From assembly GCF_009707865.1 (NCBI RefSeq), contig NZ_WMBA01000021.1:1-64000 (forward strand): a stretch of DNA of 64,000 bases. Direction: 5' to 3'. The DNA is from Amycolatopsis pithecellobii. Lineage in GTDB: Bacteria > Actinomycetota > Actinomycetes > Mycobacteriales > Pseudonocardiaceae. A program made the position numbers and the translations under genes. Under the pieces are notes generated by a model. The model was not told the DNA's origin. It made no database searches and saw nothing but the letters and a program-made list of their open reading frames with translations. Shown here piece after piece: positions 1-8,509 of this stretch (positions are counted from its first letter, which is position 1; each line of letters begins with the position of its first letter).

Positions 1-87
1 CCCCACGGCTGGTCGGGTGCCGTTGTCGGGCGCCGGTCGGAGTCCGGGATGATCTTTCCGCATTCAGCTCGGTGGAAGGGATTTTTT

Positions 88-687
88 ATGGCTACGCCTG
101 GGTTTGCGGCTCATTTGCTTGATGAGGAAGGGGGGGTTCGGTGGATTGAGGCGCTTACCGATGAGGATCCTCATCATTTGGTGCATGTGGTTCGTGGGCT
201 TGAGCCTGCTGAGGCGCTGGTTGCGTTGGGGGCCAAGGAAAAGCTTATTCGCGTTTGGGAGCTTTCCGAGGATGGGCCTGGTGAGGGGACGTTGCTGGCT
301 GGGCGTGTTGGGGAGTGGACCTTCGTCTACGACAACCAGGCGGCCACTTGGGATGAGGACTCGACGACCGCTCTGTCCGCCGACGGGCGGACCGCGGCGA
401 CGAGCATGTACAGCATCAACGCCGACGTCAGCCTTACCTACGCTGTGGATGGGAAGGTCGTTTCCTGGGTCAACCGTGACGACCTTGACCTTGAGGCGGA
501 CCTGCCCGGCATGCCCGCCGAACTGCGGTCCGCGTTCGAGGCGGCCGGTAACGTCGAACAAGAAGACTTCGAACCCGGTGAGGCCGACTTCGACATCTGC
601 ATGCGGGCCATCTGTGCGCTCGCCGGCCTGTACTGCACCATCGACGACATCCGCCGGCTCCCGCTCCTGGTGACGCCGATCGGCTGA
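88..687 (+). CDS. DUF6461-like protein of unknown function
   Basis: A 199-residue protein with no signal peptide or membrane segment, so probably cytosolic. The N-terminal part (residues about 15-65: RWIEALTDEDPHHLVHVVRGLEPAEALVALGA) has the shape of the DUF6461 family of actinomycetes, in which a short helical segment containing a 'VRGL.P.EAL..LG' motif is followed by a beta-rich half containing Trp and aromatic residues (WTFVYDNQ, VVSWVNRDD). The family has no established function. I chose ATG 88 because GGAAGGG lies seven bases upstream; an in-frame ATG at 49 has no such site. The first third uses many T-ending codons (gtt, ctt, gag-gat strings), whereas the remainder is strongly C/G-ending like its neighbours. 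It converges on eccC and shares a hairpin with it, so I see no link to the secretion genes. The gene call is solid; the family assignment is from memory of motif shape. Confidence 0.8.
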   Translation: MATPGFAAHLLDEEGGVRWIEALTDEDPHHLVHVVRGLEPAEALVALGAKEKLIRVWELSEDGPGEGTLLAGRVGEWTFVYDNQAATWDEDSTTALSADGRTAATSMYSINADVSLTYAVDGKVVSWVNRDDLDLEADLPGMPAELRSAFEAAGNVEQEDFEPGEADFDICMRAICALAGLYCTIDDIRRLPLLVTPIG

Positions 688-696
688 GCCGGCACC

Positions 697-724
697 GGAC
701 GCCGCCCCGCACGGGGCGGCGTCC
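697..724. terminator. Bidirectional hairpin between convergent genes
   Basis: A perfect 13-bp inverted repeat (697-709 with 712-724) closes on a two-base loop. It lies 9 bp after the stop of the DUF6461-like gene and 9 bp before the stop of the convergent eccC. There is no U-tract on either side, which is common for hairpin terminators in GC-rich actinomycetes. The position makes a shared terminator the natural reading. Confidence 0.75.
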
Positions 725-733
725 AGCGTGCTG

Positions 734-3700
734 TCACTCCTGCTTTTGTACCGCGCCGGGCACGATCGGGGTCTGCACCAGCCGGACATTGCGCCTGCGG
801 TTGACGAACTGCGCCCGGCCGGGCGGCAGGAGCCGCGGTTTCAAGGTGCCGAGGAACGTACCGGCATCCTTGGGGCAGGAGAACAACAGCGCCGGCGCAC
901 CGAGATCCCACATGCGCCGCATCGCCGAGTTCATCATCGCCCGCGACGCGCCCTGCGTGCTGCGCGCCATGATCAAGTGCAACCCGATGTCCGCACCCTG
1001 CGCGAGCAACGGCGTGAGCGGGGCCAGCGGATCCATCCCGCCTTCGGCCAGCTCGTAGTCGTCGATCAGGATGAACAACCGGCCACCCGTCCACCAGTCA
1101 CGTTTGCGCAACCGGTCGGGCGTGATCTCCGGGCCGGGCACCCGTGAGGACAACAGCTCCGCGGCCTCCTTGACGGCCTCCTTGAGCCCATCCGCGGCGA
1201 CCGTGTAGTTGATCTGGTGATCCTGCGGAACGGTGTCGTGCAACTCGCGCCGGAAGTCCGCGAACATCACCCGGCCCTGCTCCGGGGTGTAGTGCGTGGC
1301 GATCGACTTTGCGATGTGCCGCAACACGTTCGTCTTCCCGGTCTCCGTGTCACCGAAGATGATCAGGTGCGGGTTGGAGTCGAAATCCAGCCACTGCACC
1401 GAAAGTTCGACATCCTCGACGCCCAGCGCCATCCGCATGTCCGCGCTCGGCGACGGGGAGGTCGGCGGCGGCAGCTGCGCCGCGTGCAGCTCCTGCGGGA
1501 GCAGCCGCACCTTCGGCGCCGCCGGCGCCGAGGGCAACGCCAGCGACTCGGACAACTCCATGGTCGCGTCGGCCAGATCATCGGTATCGGTGCTGCCGTC
1601 GATCCGCGGCAGCGCACTCAGGAAGTGCAGCTTGTCCGGCGTGATCCCCCGGCCAGGCAGCGCCGGCACCTTCGCCGCCAGCCTGCTGTTGATCTCCGAG
1701 TCGATCGGGTCACCGAGCCGCAGCTCGAACCGGGTACCGAGCACGTCCCTCAGCCACGGCCGCATCTCCGACCACCGGCTGTTGGCGATGACCAGGTGAA
1801 TACCGAACGACAGACCACGGGCGGCCAGCTCGTGGAACCGTTCCTCCAGCTCGTCGAAATCCTGCCGGACCGTGTACCACCCGTCCACCACGAGGAACAC
1901 GTCACCGTAGGGGTCGAGGTCGGCGAAGTTCCCGGCCTTGCGGGCCCGCCGGTAGGTGGCCATCGAGTCGATGTTGTGCTCGGCGAACAGCGCCTCCCGC
2001 CGGGCCATCAGGTTCGTCACCTCCAGCACCGTCCGGGTCACCCGGTCCCGGTCGAGCCGGTTCGCGACGCTGCCGACATGCGGCAGTTTCGCCAGCGACG
2101 AGAGGGTGCCACCGAAGTCGAGGCAATAGAACTGCACCTCGGCCGCGCTGTGGGTGAGCGCCAGCGATGTGATCAAGGTGCGCAGCATGGTGCTCTTGCC
2201 ACTCTGCGGGCCGCCGACCAGGCCCACATTTCCCTTGCTACCCGACAGATCCGCGATCAACGGTTCGCGGCGCTGCTGGGCGGGCACGTCGATCAGGCCG
2301 ACCGGCACCGTCAGCGTGCCGGTGCCCAGATCGCCGACCGGGCGCGGACCGAGCTCGGCGTCGTCCACCAGCGGCGGCAGCAACTGGTCCAAAGTGGACG
2401 GTTCCTTGAGCGGCGGCAGCCATACCTGGTAGGCGCGCGGGCCGATGTCACGAAGCCGCTCGAGGAGAATGTCGATCATGGTGGGGATCGGCTCCGAATC
2501 GTTCACCGGCACCTCCTCCGGTTCCGGCTCCGGCTGCCGTGGCGGCGCCACATAGGACGTGCCGAACGGCACCAGGTGCTGGTTGACCAGACCACCGCGC
2601 GGGGTCTTGCGCGGACCGCGGTAGGGTGCCGAGGAGTACGCGCCCTTGAACCGGATCAGCGTCTGGGTGTCCGGCCGCAGATACCCGTTGCCGGGGCTCT
2701 TGGGCAGTTCATACGCGTCCGGCACGCCGAGCACGCTGCGGCTTTCCATCGCGGAGAAGGTACGCAGACCGATCCGGTAGGACAGGTGGGTCTCCACCTT
2801 GTGGATGCGGCCCTCGTCGAGCCGCTGCGAAGCAAGCAGCAGGTGCACCCCGAGGCTGCGGCCCAGCCGGCCGATCATGGCGAACACGTCGATGAACTCC
2901 GGTTTGCTGGAGAGCATCTCGGAGAACTCGTCGATGACGATGAACAACGCGGGCATCGGTTCGAGTGGCACGCCCTGCTGGCGCGCGGCCTCGTAATCAC
3001 GCCGGGACGCGTAGTTTCCCGCCGCCCGCAAGTGTTCCTGGCGCCGGTTCATCTCACCGGTCAGCGCGTCCTGCATCCGGTCGACCAGCTCGAGTTCGTC
3101 CGCCAGGTTGGTGATCACCGCCGAGGTGTGCGGCAGCATGTCGAACCCGAGGAACGCCGCGCCACCCTTGAAGTCGACGAGAATGAAGTTGAGCTCCTCG
3201 GACGTGTGGGTGGTGGCCATCGCCACCACGAGGGTGCGCAGCAGTTCGCTCTTACCGGACCCGGTGGCGCCCACGCACATCCCGTGCGGGCCCATGCCTT
3301 CCTCGGCGGATTCCTTGATGTCCAGCTCGATCGGCGTGCCGTTCGACGCGATCCCGATCGGGACCCGCAACCGCCGCCGCGCGCTCATCCGCTCGCGCCG
3401 GTACTTCACGGGGTCGAACGTGCGGACGTCGCCGAGACCCAGCATCACGGCGAGGTCGTAGTCGGTGGCCAACGGCTCGTCGTTGTCCGCGGCCTCCCCG
3501 ACCCGGTATCGGGCCATGGTCCTGGCCAATCCCGACGCCGCGCGTTCGCTGAGCTGATCGGGTTTGCACAGCGACTTCGTCTGCGGCTTGCCGAGCCGGT
3601 CGAACGTGACGGTGCTGATCTCGTCCTCTTCGACGTTGAGGTACAGCGCGTTCTGCCTGCCCTGCCACGGAAGCGATCCGGAGACGTCGATGATCACCGC

Positions 3701-4717
3701 GTTGCGGTAACCCTCTTCGCCGACCCGGTGCTCCGGCGGCACCGTCACCCCGTCCAGCACGAGCAGCACGAACGGTTCCGACGAGGTCACCGGTGCTTCC
3801 GGCTCGAAGCCCGGCCGGCCGGTGAACGCCTCGCCGCCGAGCAGGTTCTCGACATCGGGGACGCCGTCGGTGAACAGCCGCCGCGCGCCGGCGGCGTCAC
3901 GGGATTCGAGATCCTGTGCGTGCGGCAGCCACTTGATCCAGTCCCAGTGTCCTTCGGTGGTCTCGTTCGCGCACACCGCGATCCGGAGATCACCGGGCGC
4001 GTGTGCGGTGGCGGCCTGGCCGAGCATGGCTCGCACCAGCGCGCGGATGGTGTCGGGGTCGCCTTGGAACTGGATCTGCGCGAAGCCGCGAAGGTAGACC
4101 GCGATCGGCGCGTCCGGCAGCGAGGTGTAGGCCTGGAGGAACCGGCGAAGTGCATGCGCCGCAAGGGGTTCGAGGTCCTCGATGGGCTTGGTGTCGGGCG
4201 GGATCAGCTTCGTCGAGGCGCGCTGCGTGCCCAGCCCGATCCGGACCTCGCCGAAGTCCTCGTGCGCGGGCCGCCGTTCCCACAGCCGGTAGGACAGCGC
4301 CATCGACCACAGCGACCCCGGGTCGGGATGCAGCCAGCGGCCCGCCTTCTGCTGCCCGCCGAGCGCGCCGCGGATCGTCTTGCGCAGCTGGGTCAGGTAC
4401 CGCAGGTAGTCACGCCGGTCACCGTGCAGCTTTTCCCGGTGGTTCAACGAGTTCCGCAGGAACTGGGAGAGGATCATGCCGATCGACGAGACGAGCATCA
4501 GACCGCCGCCGATGTAGGCGAGCGCCCCGGAGCCGGGCCGGATGAAGATCATCACCATGGCCAGCGAGCTCAGGCTCATCGGCGCGAGCACCAGCACGGA
4601 ACCGACCCCGCCCGGGGTGTGTTCCGGGACTGATGGCGGCTCCTGCATGGGCATCTCGCCGTCCGGGGCGGACGGCCCGAACCGCCGCGCCCGCCGGCTG
4701 AACAACACCGTGCTCAT
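734..4717 (-). CDS. eccC: Type VII secretion ATPase EccC, three FtsK/SpoIIIE domains
   Basis: This is the membrane-anchored motor of the ESX secretion complex, which recognises WXG100 substrates and powers export. The 1,327-residue protein has two N-terminal membrane segments (about residues 38-60 and 66-86) and then three RecA-like domains. Their Walker A motifs are GATGSGKS (about 484), GGPQSGKS (about 835) and GDTETGKT (about 1121). Only the first domain has a full Walker B acid pair (FIVIDEF, about 592); the second and third read VVDG and LIDD, the pattern expected when the distal domains bind substrate instead of hydrolysing ATP. ESX EccC can be one chain or split into EccCa/EccCb; here it is fused. 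The frame opens further upstream at 4876, but ATG 4717 gives the conserved MSTVLFSRRARR start and has AAGGGAGAG eight bases before it. It is divergent from eccD. No mutations of key residues are seen. Confidence 0.95.
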   Translation of the reverse strand: MSTVLFSRRARRFGPSAPDGEMPMQEPPSVPEHTPGGVGSVLVLAPMSLSSLAMVMIFIRPGSGALAYIGGGLMLVSSIGMILSQFLRNSLNHREKLHGDRRDYLRYLTQLRKTIRGALGGQQKAGRWLHPDPGSLWSMALSYRLWERRPAHEDFGEVRIGLGTQRASTKLIPPDTKPIEDLEPLAAHALRRFLQAYTSLPDAPIAVYLRGFAQIQFQGDPDTIRALVRAMLGQAATAHAPGDLRIAVCANETTEGHWDWIKWLPHAQDLESRDAAGARRLFTDGVPDVENLLGGEAFTGRPGFEPEAPVTSSEPFVLLVLDGVTVPPEHRVGEEGYRNAVIIDVSGSLPWQGRQNALYLNVEEDEISTVTFDRLGKPQTKSLCKPDQLSERAASGLARTMARYRVGEAADNDEPLATDYDLAVMLGLGDVRTFDPVKYRRERMSARRRLRVPIGIASNGTPIELDIKESAEEGMGPHGMCVGATGSGKSELLRTLVVAMATTHTSEELNFILVDFKGGAAFLGFDMLPHTSAVITNLADELELVDRMQDALTGEMNRRQEHLRAAGNYASRRDYEAARQQGVPLEPMPALFIVIDEFSEMLSSKPEFIDVFAMIGRLGRSLGVHLLLASQRLDEGRIHKVETHLSYRIGLRTFSAMESRSVLGVPDAYELPKSPGNGYLRPDTQTLIRFKGAYSSAPYRGPRKTPRGGLVNQHLVPFGTSYVAPPRQPEPEPEEVPVNDSEPIPTMIDILLERLRDIGPRAYQVWLPPLKEPSTLDQLLPPLVDDAELGPRPVGDLGTGTLTVPVGLIDVPAQQRREPLIADLSGSKGNVGLVGGPQSGKSTMLRTLITSLALTHSAAEVQFYCLDFGGTLSSLAKLPHVGSVANRLDRDRVTRTVLEVTNLMARREALFAEHNIDSMATYRRARKAGNFADLDPYGDVFLVVDGWYTVRQDFDELEERFHELAARGLSFGIHLVIANSRWSEMRPWLRDVLGTRFELRLGDPIDSEINSRLAAKVPALPGRGITPDKLHFLSALPRIDGSTDTDDLADATMELSESLALPSAPAAPKVRLLPQELHAAQLPPPTSPSPSADMRMALGVEDVELSVQWLDFDSNPHLIIFGDTETGKTNVLRHIAKSIATHYTPEQGRVMFADFRRELHDTVPQDHQINYTVAADGLKEAVKEAAELLSSRVPGPEITPDRLRKRDWWTGGRLFILIDDYELAEGGMDPLAPLTPLLAQGADIGLHLIMARSTQGASRAMMNSAMRRMWDLGAPALLFSCPKDAGTFLGTLKPRLLPPGRAQFVNRRRNVRLVQTPIVPGAVQKQE

Positions 4718-4855
4718 CTGCGTGCTCTCCCTTGCCGAGTGGTTTCCCGAGAAGCGCCCGTTGACCGCCGCCGAAGGGGCATGACAGGGCCGGGTGACCG
4801 CTACCGTCTTGTCGTCTCCGGGTTCTAGCCCTGGCAGGAAGGACCGGACAACCAA
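4718..4855. promoter_or_regulatory. Divergent eccC/eccD intergenic region
   Basis: This 138-bp gap separates the starts of eccC (minus) and eccD (plus), so it must hold promoters for both directions. For eccC, the minus strand offers TTGTCC near 4852-4847 and TAGAAC about 18 bases later, a weak -35/-10 pair that would give a leader of around 100 nt. I find no convincing -10 for eccD. It also contains the 12-mer GGACCGGACAAC (4841-4852) that recurs before the esx genes. The eccD ribosome site AGGAAGGA (4836-4843) is 12 bases from ATG, longer than usual. Confidence 0.5.
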
Positions 4856-6256
4856 ATGGAAGAGCGCACACAGCATCGCACAAACGCGCCGGGACGGCTA
4901 CGTTTCGCTCTGGGGGAACAGAGTGTGGACGTGGCGGTTCCCGTCGAGGTTCCGCTTGGCGATCTGCTGCCCGCCGTGATGGCCCAGTTCGGTGGCGACA
5001 CCATCGAACAAGGCGCCGAACACGAGGGATGGGTCGTGCAGCGGCTCGGTGAACCGCCGCTGGACGAAGACCGCACGTCGAGCGAGCTGAACCTGATGGA
5101 CGGCGAGACGCTGTATCTGCGTCCGCGCGCCGCCCAGCTCGCGCCGATCGACTACGACGATCTCGTCGACGGGGTCGGCGAGCAGATCAGGAACCACCCC
5201 AACGCCTGGGCCCCGGAGCGGACCAGGTGGATGCTGCAACTCGGCAGCGGAGCGGCGCTGCTCATCGGACTGGTGCTGCTGGTGACCGGCGGTGAGCCGG
5301 GCCTGCGAGCCGCCGTGGCCGGTGCCACCGCGGTCCTCCTGCTCGCGGGCGCGGCCGTGGCGGCGCGGGCGATCGTCAAACCCGTGGCCGCGACGGTGCT
5401 GGCCGGCGCGGCGGCCGGATATGCCGCCGTCGCCACCGGAGTGGGGGTCGGCGCGCTGGCGCCGCTGGCGTCCTGGCAGGTGGAGTGGGCCGCCGGAGCG
5501 GTGGGGGCGCTGCTCGCGCTGGCCGCCGGAGTCGCCGTGGTGGCCGATTCGGCGTTGCTGTTCGCCGGTGCGCTGACTGCGGTGCTGCTGCTGACGGTTC
5601 CGCTCGTCATCGGCGCCACCACGACGCTGGCCTCGTCACACGCGGCGGCGATCGGGATCGCGGTCACGCTGATCGCCGGCCTGTTCATCCCCGGCGTCGC
5701 GTTCCGGCTCAGCGGGCTGACGCTGCCCATGCTGCCGACGAACGCGGACGAACTGAAGGAGGACACCGACCCGGTTCCGTACCAGGTCGTGGTCGACCGC
5801 GGAAAAGTGACCATGGGCTATCTCACGGCACTGCAGATCGGGGCCGGGCTGGCACAGTCGGTCCTGTTCGTGCTTTTCCTGCCCGCCACCGGACTGCTCG
5901 CCTCGATCCTCAACGCGGTCGTCTCGCTGCTGATGTTCATGCGGGCGAAGCACATCGCCGGTGCGGTGACCCGGTGGGCGGTGCTGGTCCCGGCCGCGGT
6001 CGGTGTGCTGACCCTGGTCCTGCGCCTGGGAATGGCGGAGGAGGAAGTCACTTTCCGCCTGCTGTGGCTGTGGTTCCCGGTGATCGTGGTCGCGGTGGCG
6101 CTGCTGTTGCTCAGTGAACGGTTGCCGGGCAACCGGTTGCGGCCGTACTGGGGCCGGGCCGCGGACATCTTCGAGTCACTGACCGCGGTGTCCGTGCTGC
6201 CGCTGCTGCTCGGCGTGTTGAACGTGTACTCCTACATTCGCGGAGTGATCGGCTGA
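4856..6256 (+). CDS. eccD: Type VII secretion integral membrane protein EccD
   Basis: EccD forms the polytopic membrane vestibule of the ESX complex. The 466-residue protein begins with a YukD/ubiquitin-like domain (about residues 14-92: LRFALGEQSVDVAVPVEVPLGDLL ... LNLMDGETLYLRP) and then shows eleven hydrophobic segments from about residue 125 to the C-terminus, the textbook EccD topology and length. ATG 4856 keeps the whole ubiquitin-like fold. Its stop TGA overlaps the ATG of eccB by one base, which implies translational coupling. In assembled ESX complexes two EccD copies per protomer surround one EccB, one EccC and one EccE; EccE is not encoded in this window. Confidence 0.93.
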   Translation: MEERTQHRTNAPGRLRFALGEQSVDVAVPVEVPLGDLLPAVMAQFGGDTIEQGAEHEGWVVQRLGEPPLDEDRTSSELNLMDGETLYLRPRAAQLAPIDYDDLVDGVGEQIRNHPNAWAPERTRWMLQLGSGAALLIGLVLLVTGGEPGLRAAVAGATAVLLLAGAAVAARAIVKPVAATVLAGAAAGYAAVATGVGVGALAPLASWQVEWAAGAVGALLALAAGVAVVADSALLFAGALTAVLLLTVPLVIGATTTLASSHAAAIGIAVTLIAGLFIPGVAFRLSGLTLPMLPTNADELKEDTDPVPYQVVVDRGKVTMGYLTALQIGAGLAQSVLFVLFLPATGLLASILNAVVSLLMFMRAKHIAGAVTRWAVLVPAAVGVLTLVLRLGMAEEEVTFRLLWLWFPVIVVAVALLLLSERLPGNRLRPYWGRAADIFESLTAVSVLPLLLGVLNVYSYIRGVIG

Positions 6257-7674
6257 TGCAGTCACGGCGAGATCAGGTCCAGGCCTACTTCTTCGTGGTG
6301 GGCAGGCTGTTCTCAGCCTTGATCCACGGCAAGCCCGATATTCTCGAGCCGCCCACCCGGCGGTTCACCACCGGGGTCACCCTCGGTGCGATGGCAGCCG
6401 TGCTGCTGGTCGGCATCTTCGCCCTCATCGGAATTCTCAAGCCCGGCGGCGGCACCCAGGCGTGGCGCAGCCCCGGGACGGTGATCGTCGACAAGGACAC
6501 CGGGGCCCGTTTCCTTTTCCTGGACGGGAAACTGCGGCCGGTGCTGAACTTCAGCTCGGCCAAGCTCGCGGCGAGCGCCGGTGGCGGCGGCCGGGGAAGC
6601 GCGCCCGTGCAACAGGTTTCGGCGAACGCGCTCACCGGTGTCCCGGTCGGCACCCCGATCGGCATCCCGGGCGCCCCGGACGGTATCCCGCAGCCGGACC
6701 GGCTCGACAAGGGCGCCTGGACGACCTGTGTCGCGTCGGCGAACCCGCAAACCGTGACGCTGCTGCTCGGCCAGCAGCCCGGGGCGCCGATGACCGAGGC
6801 GCAGGGACTTCTGGTGTCCACATCGGACGGTGCGAAGTACTTGCTGTGGCAGGGAAATCGCTACCGGCTCACCAATGCCACCGCCACCGCGGCGCTCGGC
6901 TTCAACGGCATCACCCCGATCGCGGTACCGGCGAACTGGCTCAACCCGATCCCGTCCGGCCGGGACATCACCCTGCCGGCGATCGGCGGAACCGGCTCGC
7001 GGGGGCCCACCATCGGCGGGAATCGCAGCGTCGTCGGGCAGATCTACGAGGTGCGCAATCCGGCGCTGGGCACCGACCAGGTGTTCGTGGTCCGGCCGGA
7101 CGGTCTGGCGCCGCTCAACCGCACGACCGAGGCGCTGCTGCTGGCCTCGCCGGGCACCAAAGCCGCGTATCCCGGCACCGATGTCGCGCCGATCGCGTTG
7201 GCACCAGGTGCGCTGGCCGGGGTACCGACGTCGGCGAACACCGCGGATCTGGCCGGATATCCCTCGCCGTTGCCGTCGCTGCTCAACGGTTCGCTGCCAC
7301 CGGATACGCAGCCGTGCGTCCGGTACGACCTGGCGGGCAACAAGGCGGCCGCGTTCCTCACCATGCCGACCCCGGCGGTGAACGCGCTGGCCGCGAAGAC
7401 GGGCCAGCATGTCGCGGGAACCACGGTGGACCAGGTGGCGATTCCGGCGGGCAGCGGCGTACTCGCCCGTGATCTGCCCACTCCCGGGGCGAATCCGGGG
7501 ACCGAATTCCTCGTCACCGACTTCGGCGTGAAATTCCCGCTGGCGGCGGGAGCGTCCGCAGCACTCGGTTATGGGGCGGGGTCGGCGGTCGACGTGCCCA
7601 ACCGGCTGCTCGCGCTGCTGCCCACCGGACCCGTGCTGAGCTCCACCGCTGCTCTTGCCGAGGGAACCCCCTAG
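6256..7674 (+). CDS. eccB: Type VII secretion protein EccB
   Basis: EccB is a single-pass component whose large extracytoplasmic part caps the ESX channel. The 472-residue protein has a short cytosolic N-terminus beginning MQSRRDQVQAYFFVVGRLFSAL, a typical EccB opening, one membrane helix (about residues 41-64) and an outside domain built of repeated beta segments. Two cysteines, Cys158 and Cys354, lie 196 residues apart; mycobacterial EccB1 carries a disulfide with nearly the same spacing, so a disulfide is likely here. The start overlaps the eccD stop by one base and no separate strong ribosome site is needed. A 98-bp gap with a possible terminator and promoter follows before the esx genes. 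Confidence 0.93.
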   Translation: MQSRRDQVQAYFFVVGRLFSALIHGKPDILEPPTRRFTTGVTLGAMAAVLLVGIFALIGILKPGGGTQAWRSPGTVIVDKDTGARFLFLDGKLRPVLNFSSAKLAASAGGGGRGSAPVQQVSANALTGVPVGTPIGIPGAPDGIPQPDRLDKGAWTTCVASANPQTVTLLLGQQPGAPMTEAQGLLVSTSDGAKYLLWQGNRYRLTNATATAALGFNGITPIAVPANWLNPIPSGRDITLPAIGGTGSRGPTIGGNRSVVGQIYEVRNPALGTDQVFVVRPDGLAPLNRTTEALLLASPGTKAAYPGTDVAPIALAPGALAGVPTSANTADLAGYPSPLPSLLNGSLPPDTQPCVRYDLAGNKAAAFLTMPTPAVNALAAKTGQHVAGTTVDQVAIPAGSGVLARDLPTPGANPGTEFLVTDFGVKFPLAAGASAALGYGAGSAVDVPNRLLALLPTGPVLSSTAALAEGTP

Positions 7675-7772
7675 GAGTCCGGCCTCGCTGCCCATCGCGG
7701 CCTCGCGGCGGACTCTTCCTTGATTTCATGTAATAGGACCGGACAACGGAAATCGACTTACAGGAGGCGAAA
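7675..7772 (+). promoter_or_regulatory. eccB-esx intergenic region with hairpin and likely promoter
   Basis: Directly after the eccB stop, GAGTCCG (7675-7681) can pair with CGGACTC (7709-7715), followed by TTCCTT: a weak terminator or attenuator. A stretch of A/T at about 7716-7735 (ttgatttcatgtaat) is unusual for this genome and is a good place for a -10 element serving the esx pair. The 12-mer GGACCGGACAAC (7736-7747) is identical to one just before eccD. A strong AGGAGG (7762-7767) sits five bases before the next ATG. This suggests the esx genes are expressed more strongly than, and partly apart from, eccDB. Confidence 0.45.
7736..7747 (+). promoter_or_regulatory. Shared 12-mer also present at 4841-4852
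   Basis: GGACCGGACAAC occurs 26 bases before the first esx start and, identically, 4 bases before the eccD start. Exact 12-base identity at two transcription-unit heads is more than expected by chance in 64 kb, although high GC raises the odds. It could be a regulator site or a 5'-leader element. No regulator is encoded in the window. Confidence 0.3.
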
Positions 7773-8057
7773 ATGGCTGGGCCAACGCAGATTGATATCC
7801 ACGCGTTCGAGCAGATCGTTCAGCAGCACACCCAGGTTCAGGAATACATCAAGCAGCAGCAGACGCAGGTCTCGAGCGAGGTCGAGAACGCCGCCTCGCA
7901 GAACAGCGGCGCGATGATCCAGTCCCTGGTCCAGGTCCACGAAGAGTGGGACCAGAAGATGACCGACGTCAACAACAACCTGCAGCAGATGATCGACGCG
8001 ATGAAGACCACCCTCAGCAAGCTGCAGGCGCAGGACAGCCAGAACGTCATCCGCTAG
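7773..8057 (+). CDS. WXG100-family small secreted protein (EsxB-like), WXG replaced by NSG
   Basis: A 94-residue, all-helical protein with size and two-helix layout of the CFP-10/EsxB family, the small dimeric substrates of ESX secretion. At the turn where WXG normally sits it has Asn44-Ser45-Gly46, so the glycine of the hairpin is kept but the tryptophan is lost. A Trp occurs later (VHEEWDQKM). There is no C-terminal YxxxD/E signal. AGGAGG lies five bases before ATG 7773, the strongest ribosome site in the window. It is followed 42 bases later by a second WXG100 gene; the two presumably form a heterodimer as known for EsxA/EsxB. I leave the symbol empty because which partner corresponds to EsxA or EsxB cannot be settled without the signal. 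Confidence 0.85.
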   Translation: MAGPTQIDIHAFEQIVQQHTQVQEYIKQQQTQVSSEVENAASQNSGAMIQSLVQVHEEWDQKMTDVNNNLQQMIDAMKTTLSKLQAQDSQNVIR

Positions 8058-8099
8058 TCCTGCCCTTATCCCCGAACCATCGAGCCAAAGGAGCGAAGA

Positions 8100-8396
8100 A
8101 TGGCCGCCGACGGAATCATCCGTTACAACCACGAAGCCATCGCCGAGACCGTGCAGCAGATGCTGCAGCTCAACCAGCAGATCAACCAGCAGATGGAGGA
8201 TCTGGAGAAGCAGGTCCGCGCGAACAAGGAACAGTACCTCGGTGCCAGCTCGGAGCACTACGAGCAGAACGCGGCGACGATCTCGCAGGACCTCAACTCC
8301 AGCACCGAGCGGCTGCAGCAGGTTTCGCAGGCCGTGCAGCAGGGTTCCGACGACCTGTCCGACCAGGACAACCAGCTGGCGAACCTGTTCCAGTAA
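8100..8396 (+). CDS. WXG100-family small secreted protein (EsxA-like), WXG replaced by YLG
   Basis: A 98-residue helical protein (MAADGIIRYNHEAIAETVQQ...) typical of ESAT-6-like WXG100 proteins. The hairpin motif is Tyr46-Leu47-Gly48 (EQYLGASSEHYEQ), a conservative aromatic substitution of the WXG Trp. Helices on both sides are Gln-rich with heptad-like hydrophobics (VQQMLQLNQQINQQMEDL and LNSSTERLQQVSQAV). AAAGGAG (8087-8093) precedes ATG 8100. It follows its likely dimer partner and is itself followed by a large hairpin (8423-8469), so the pair may form a short, abundant transcript as known for esx genes. No YxxxD/E tail is visible. Confidence 0.87.
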   Translation: MAADGIIRYNHEAIAETVQQMLQLNQQINQQMEDLEKQVRANKEQYLGASSEHYEQNAATISQDLNSSTERLQQVSQAVQQGSDDLSDQDNQLANLFQ

Positions 8397-8422
8397 CAGG
8401 TTGCGGGTGCGGAGAAGAGGCG

Positions 8423-8469
8423 AACGCCGGCTCGGCACAGACGTGCGAAACACGTGACGAGCCGGCGTT
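8423..8469 (+). terminator. Large hairpin after the esx pair
   Basis: AACGCCGGCTCG (8423-8434) pairs perfectly with CGAGCCGGCGTT (8458-8469), and inside the loop ACGTG (8441-8445) pairs with CACGT (8451-8455). The two-tier stem-loop lies 26 bp after the esx stop and 40 bp before the next start. It could end the esx transcript or protect its 3' end from decay. No U-tract follows, so read-through into the downstream genes is possible. Confidence 0.7.
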
Positions 8470-8509
8470 ACCAATTCGTGAACGGCCTGCCTGAGGAAGG
8501 ACACCGAGA

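Noticed and set aside
697-724. Inverted repeat considered as an operator
   Set aside because: It lies between two convergent stops, not at a promoter, so a shared terminator fits better.
1217-4633. A 1,138-codon plus-strand frame across eccC
   Set aside because: Antisense shadow of eccC, whose three Walker A motifs and membrane helices leave no doubt about the coding strand.
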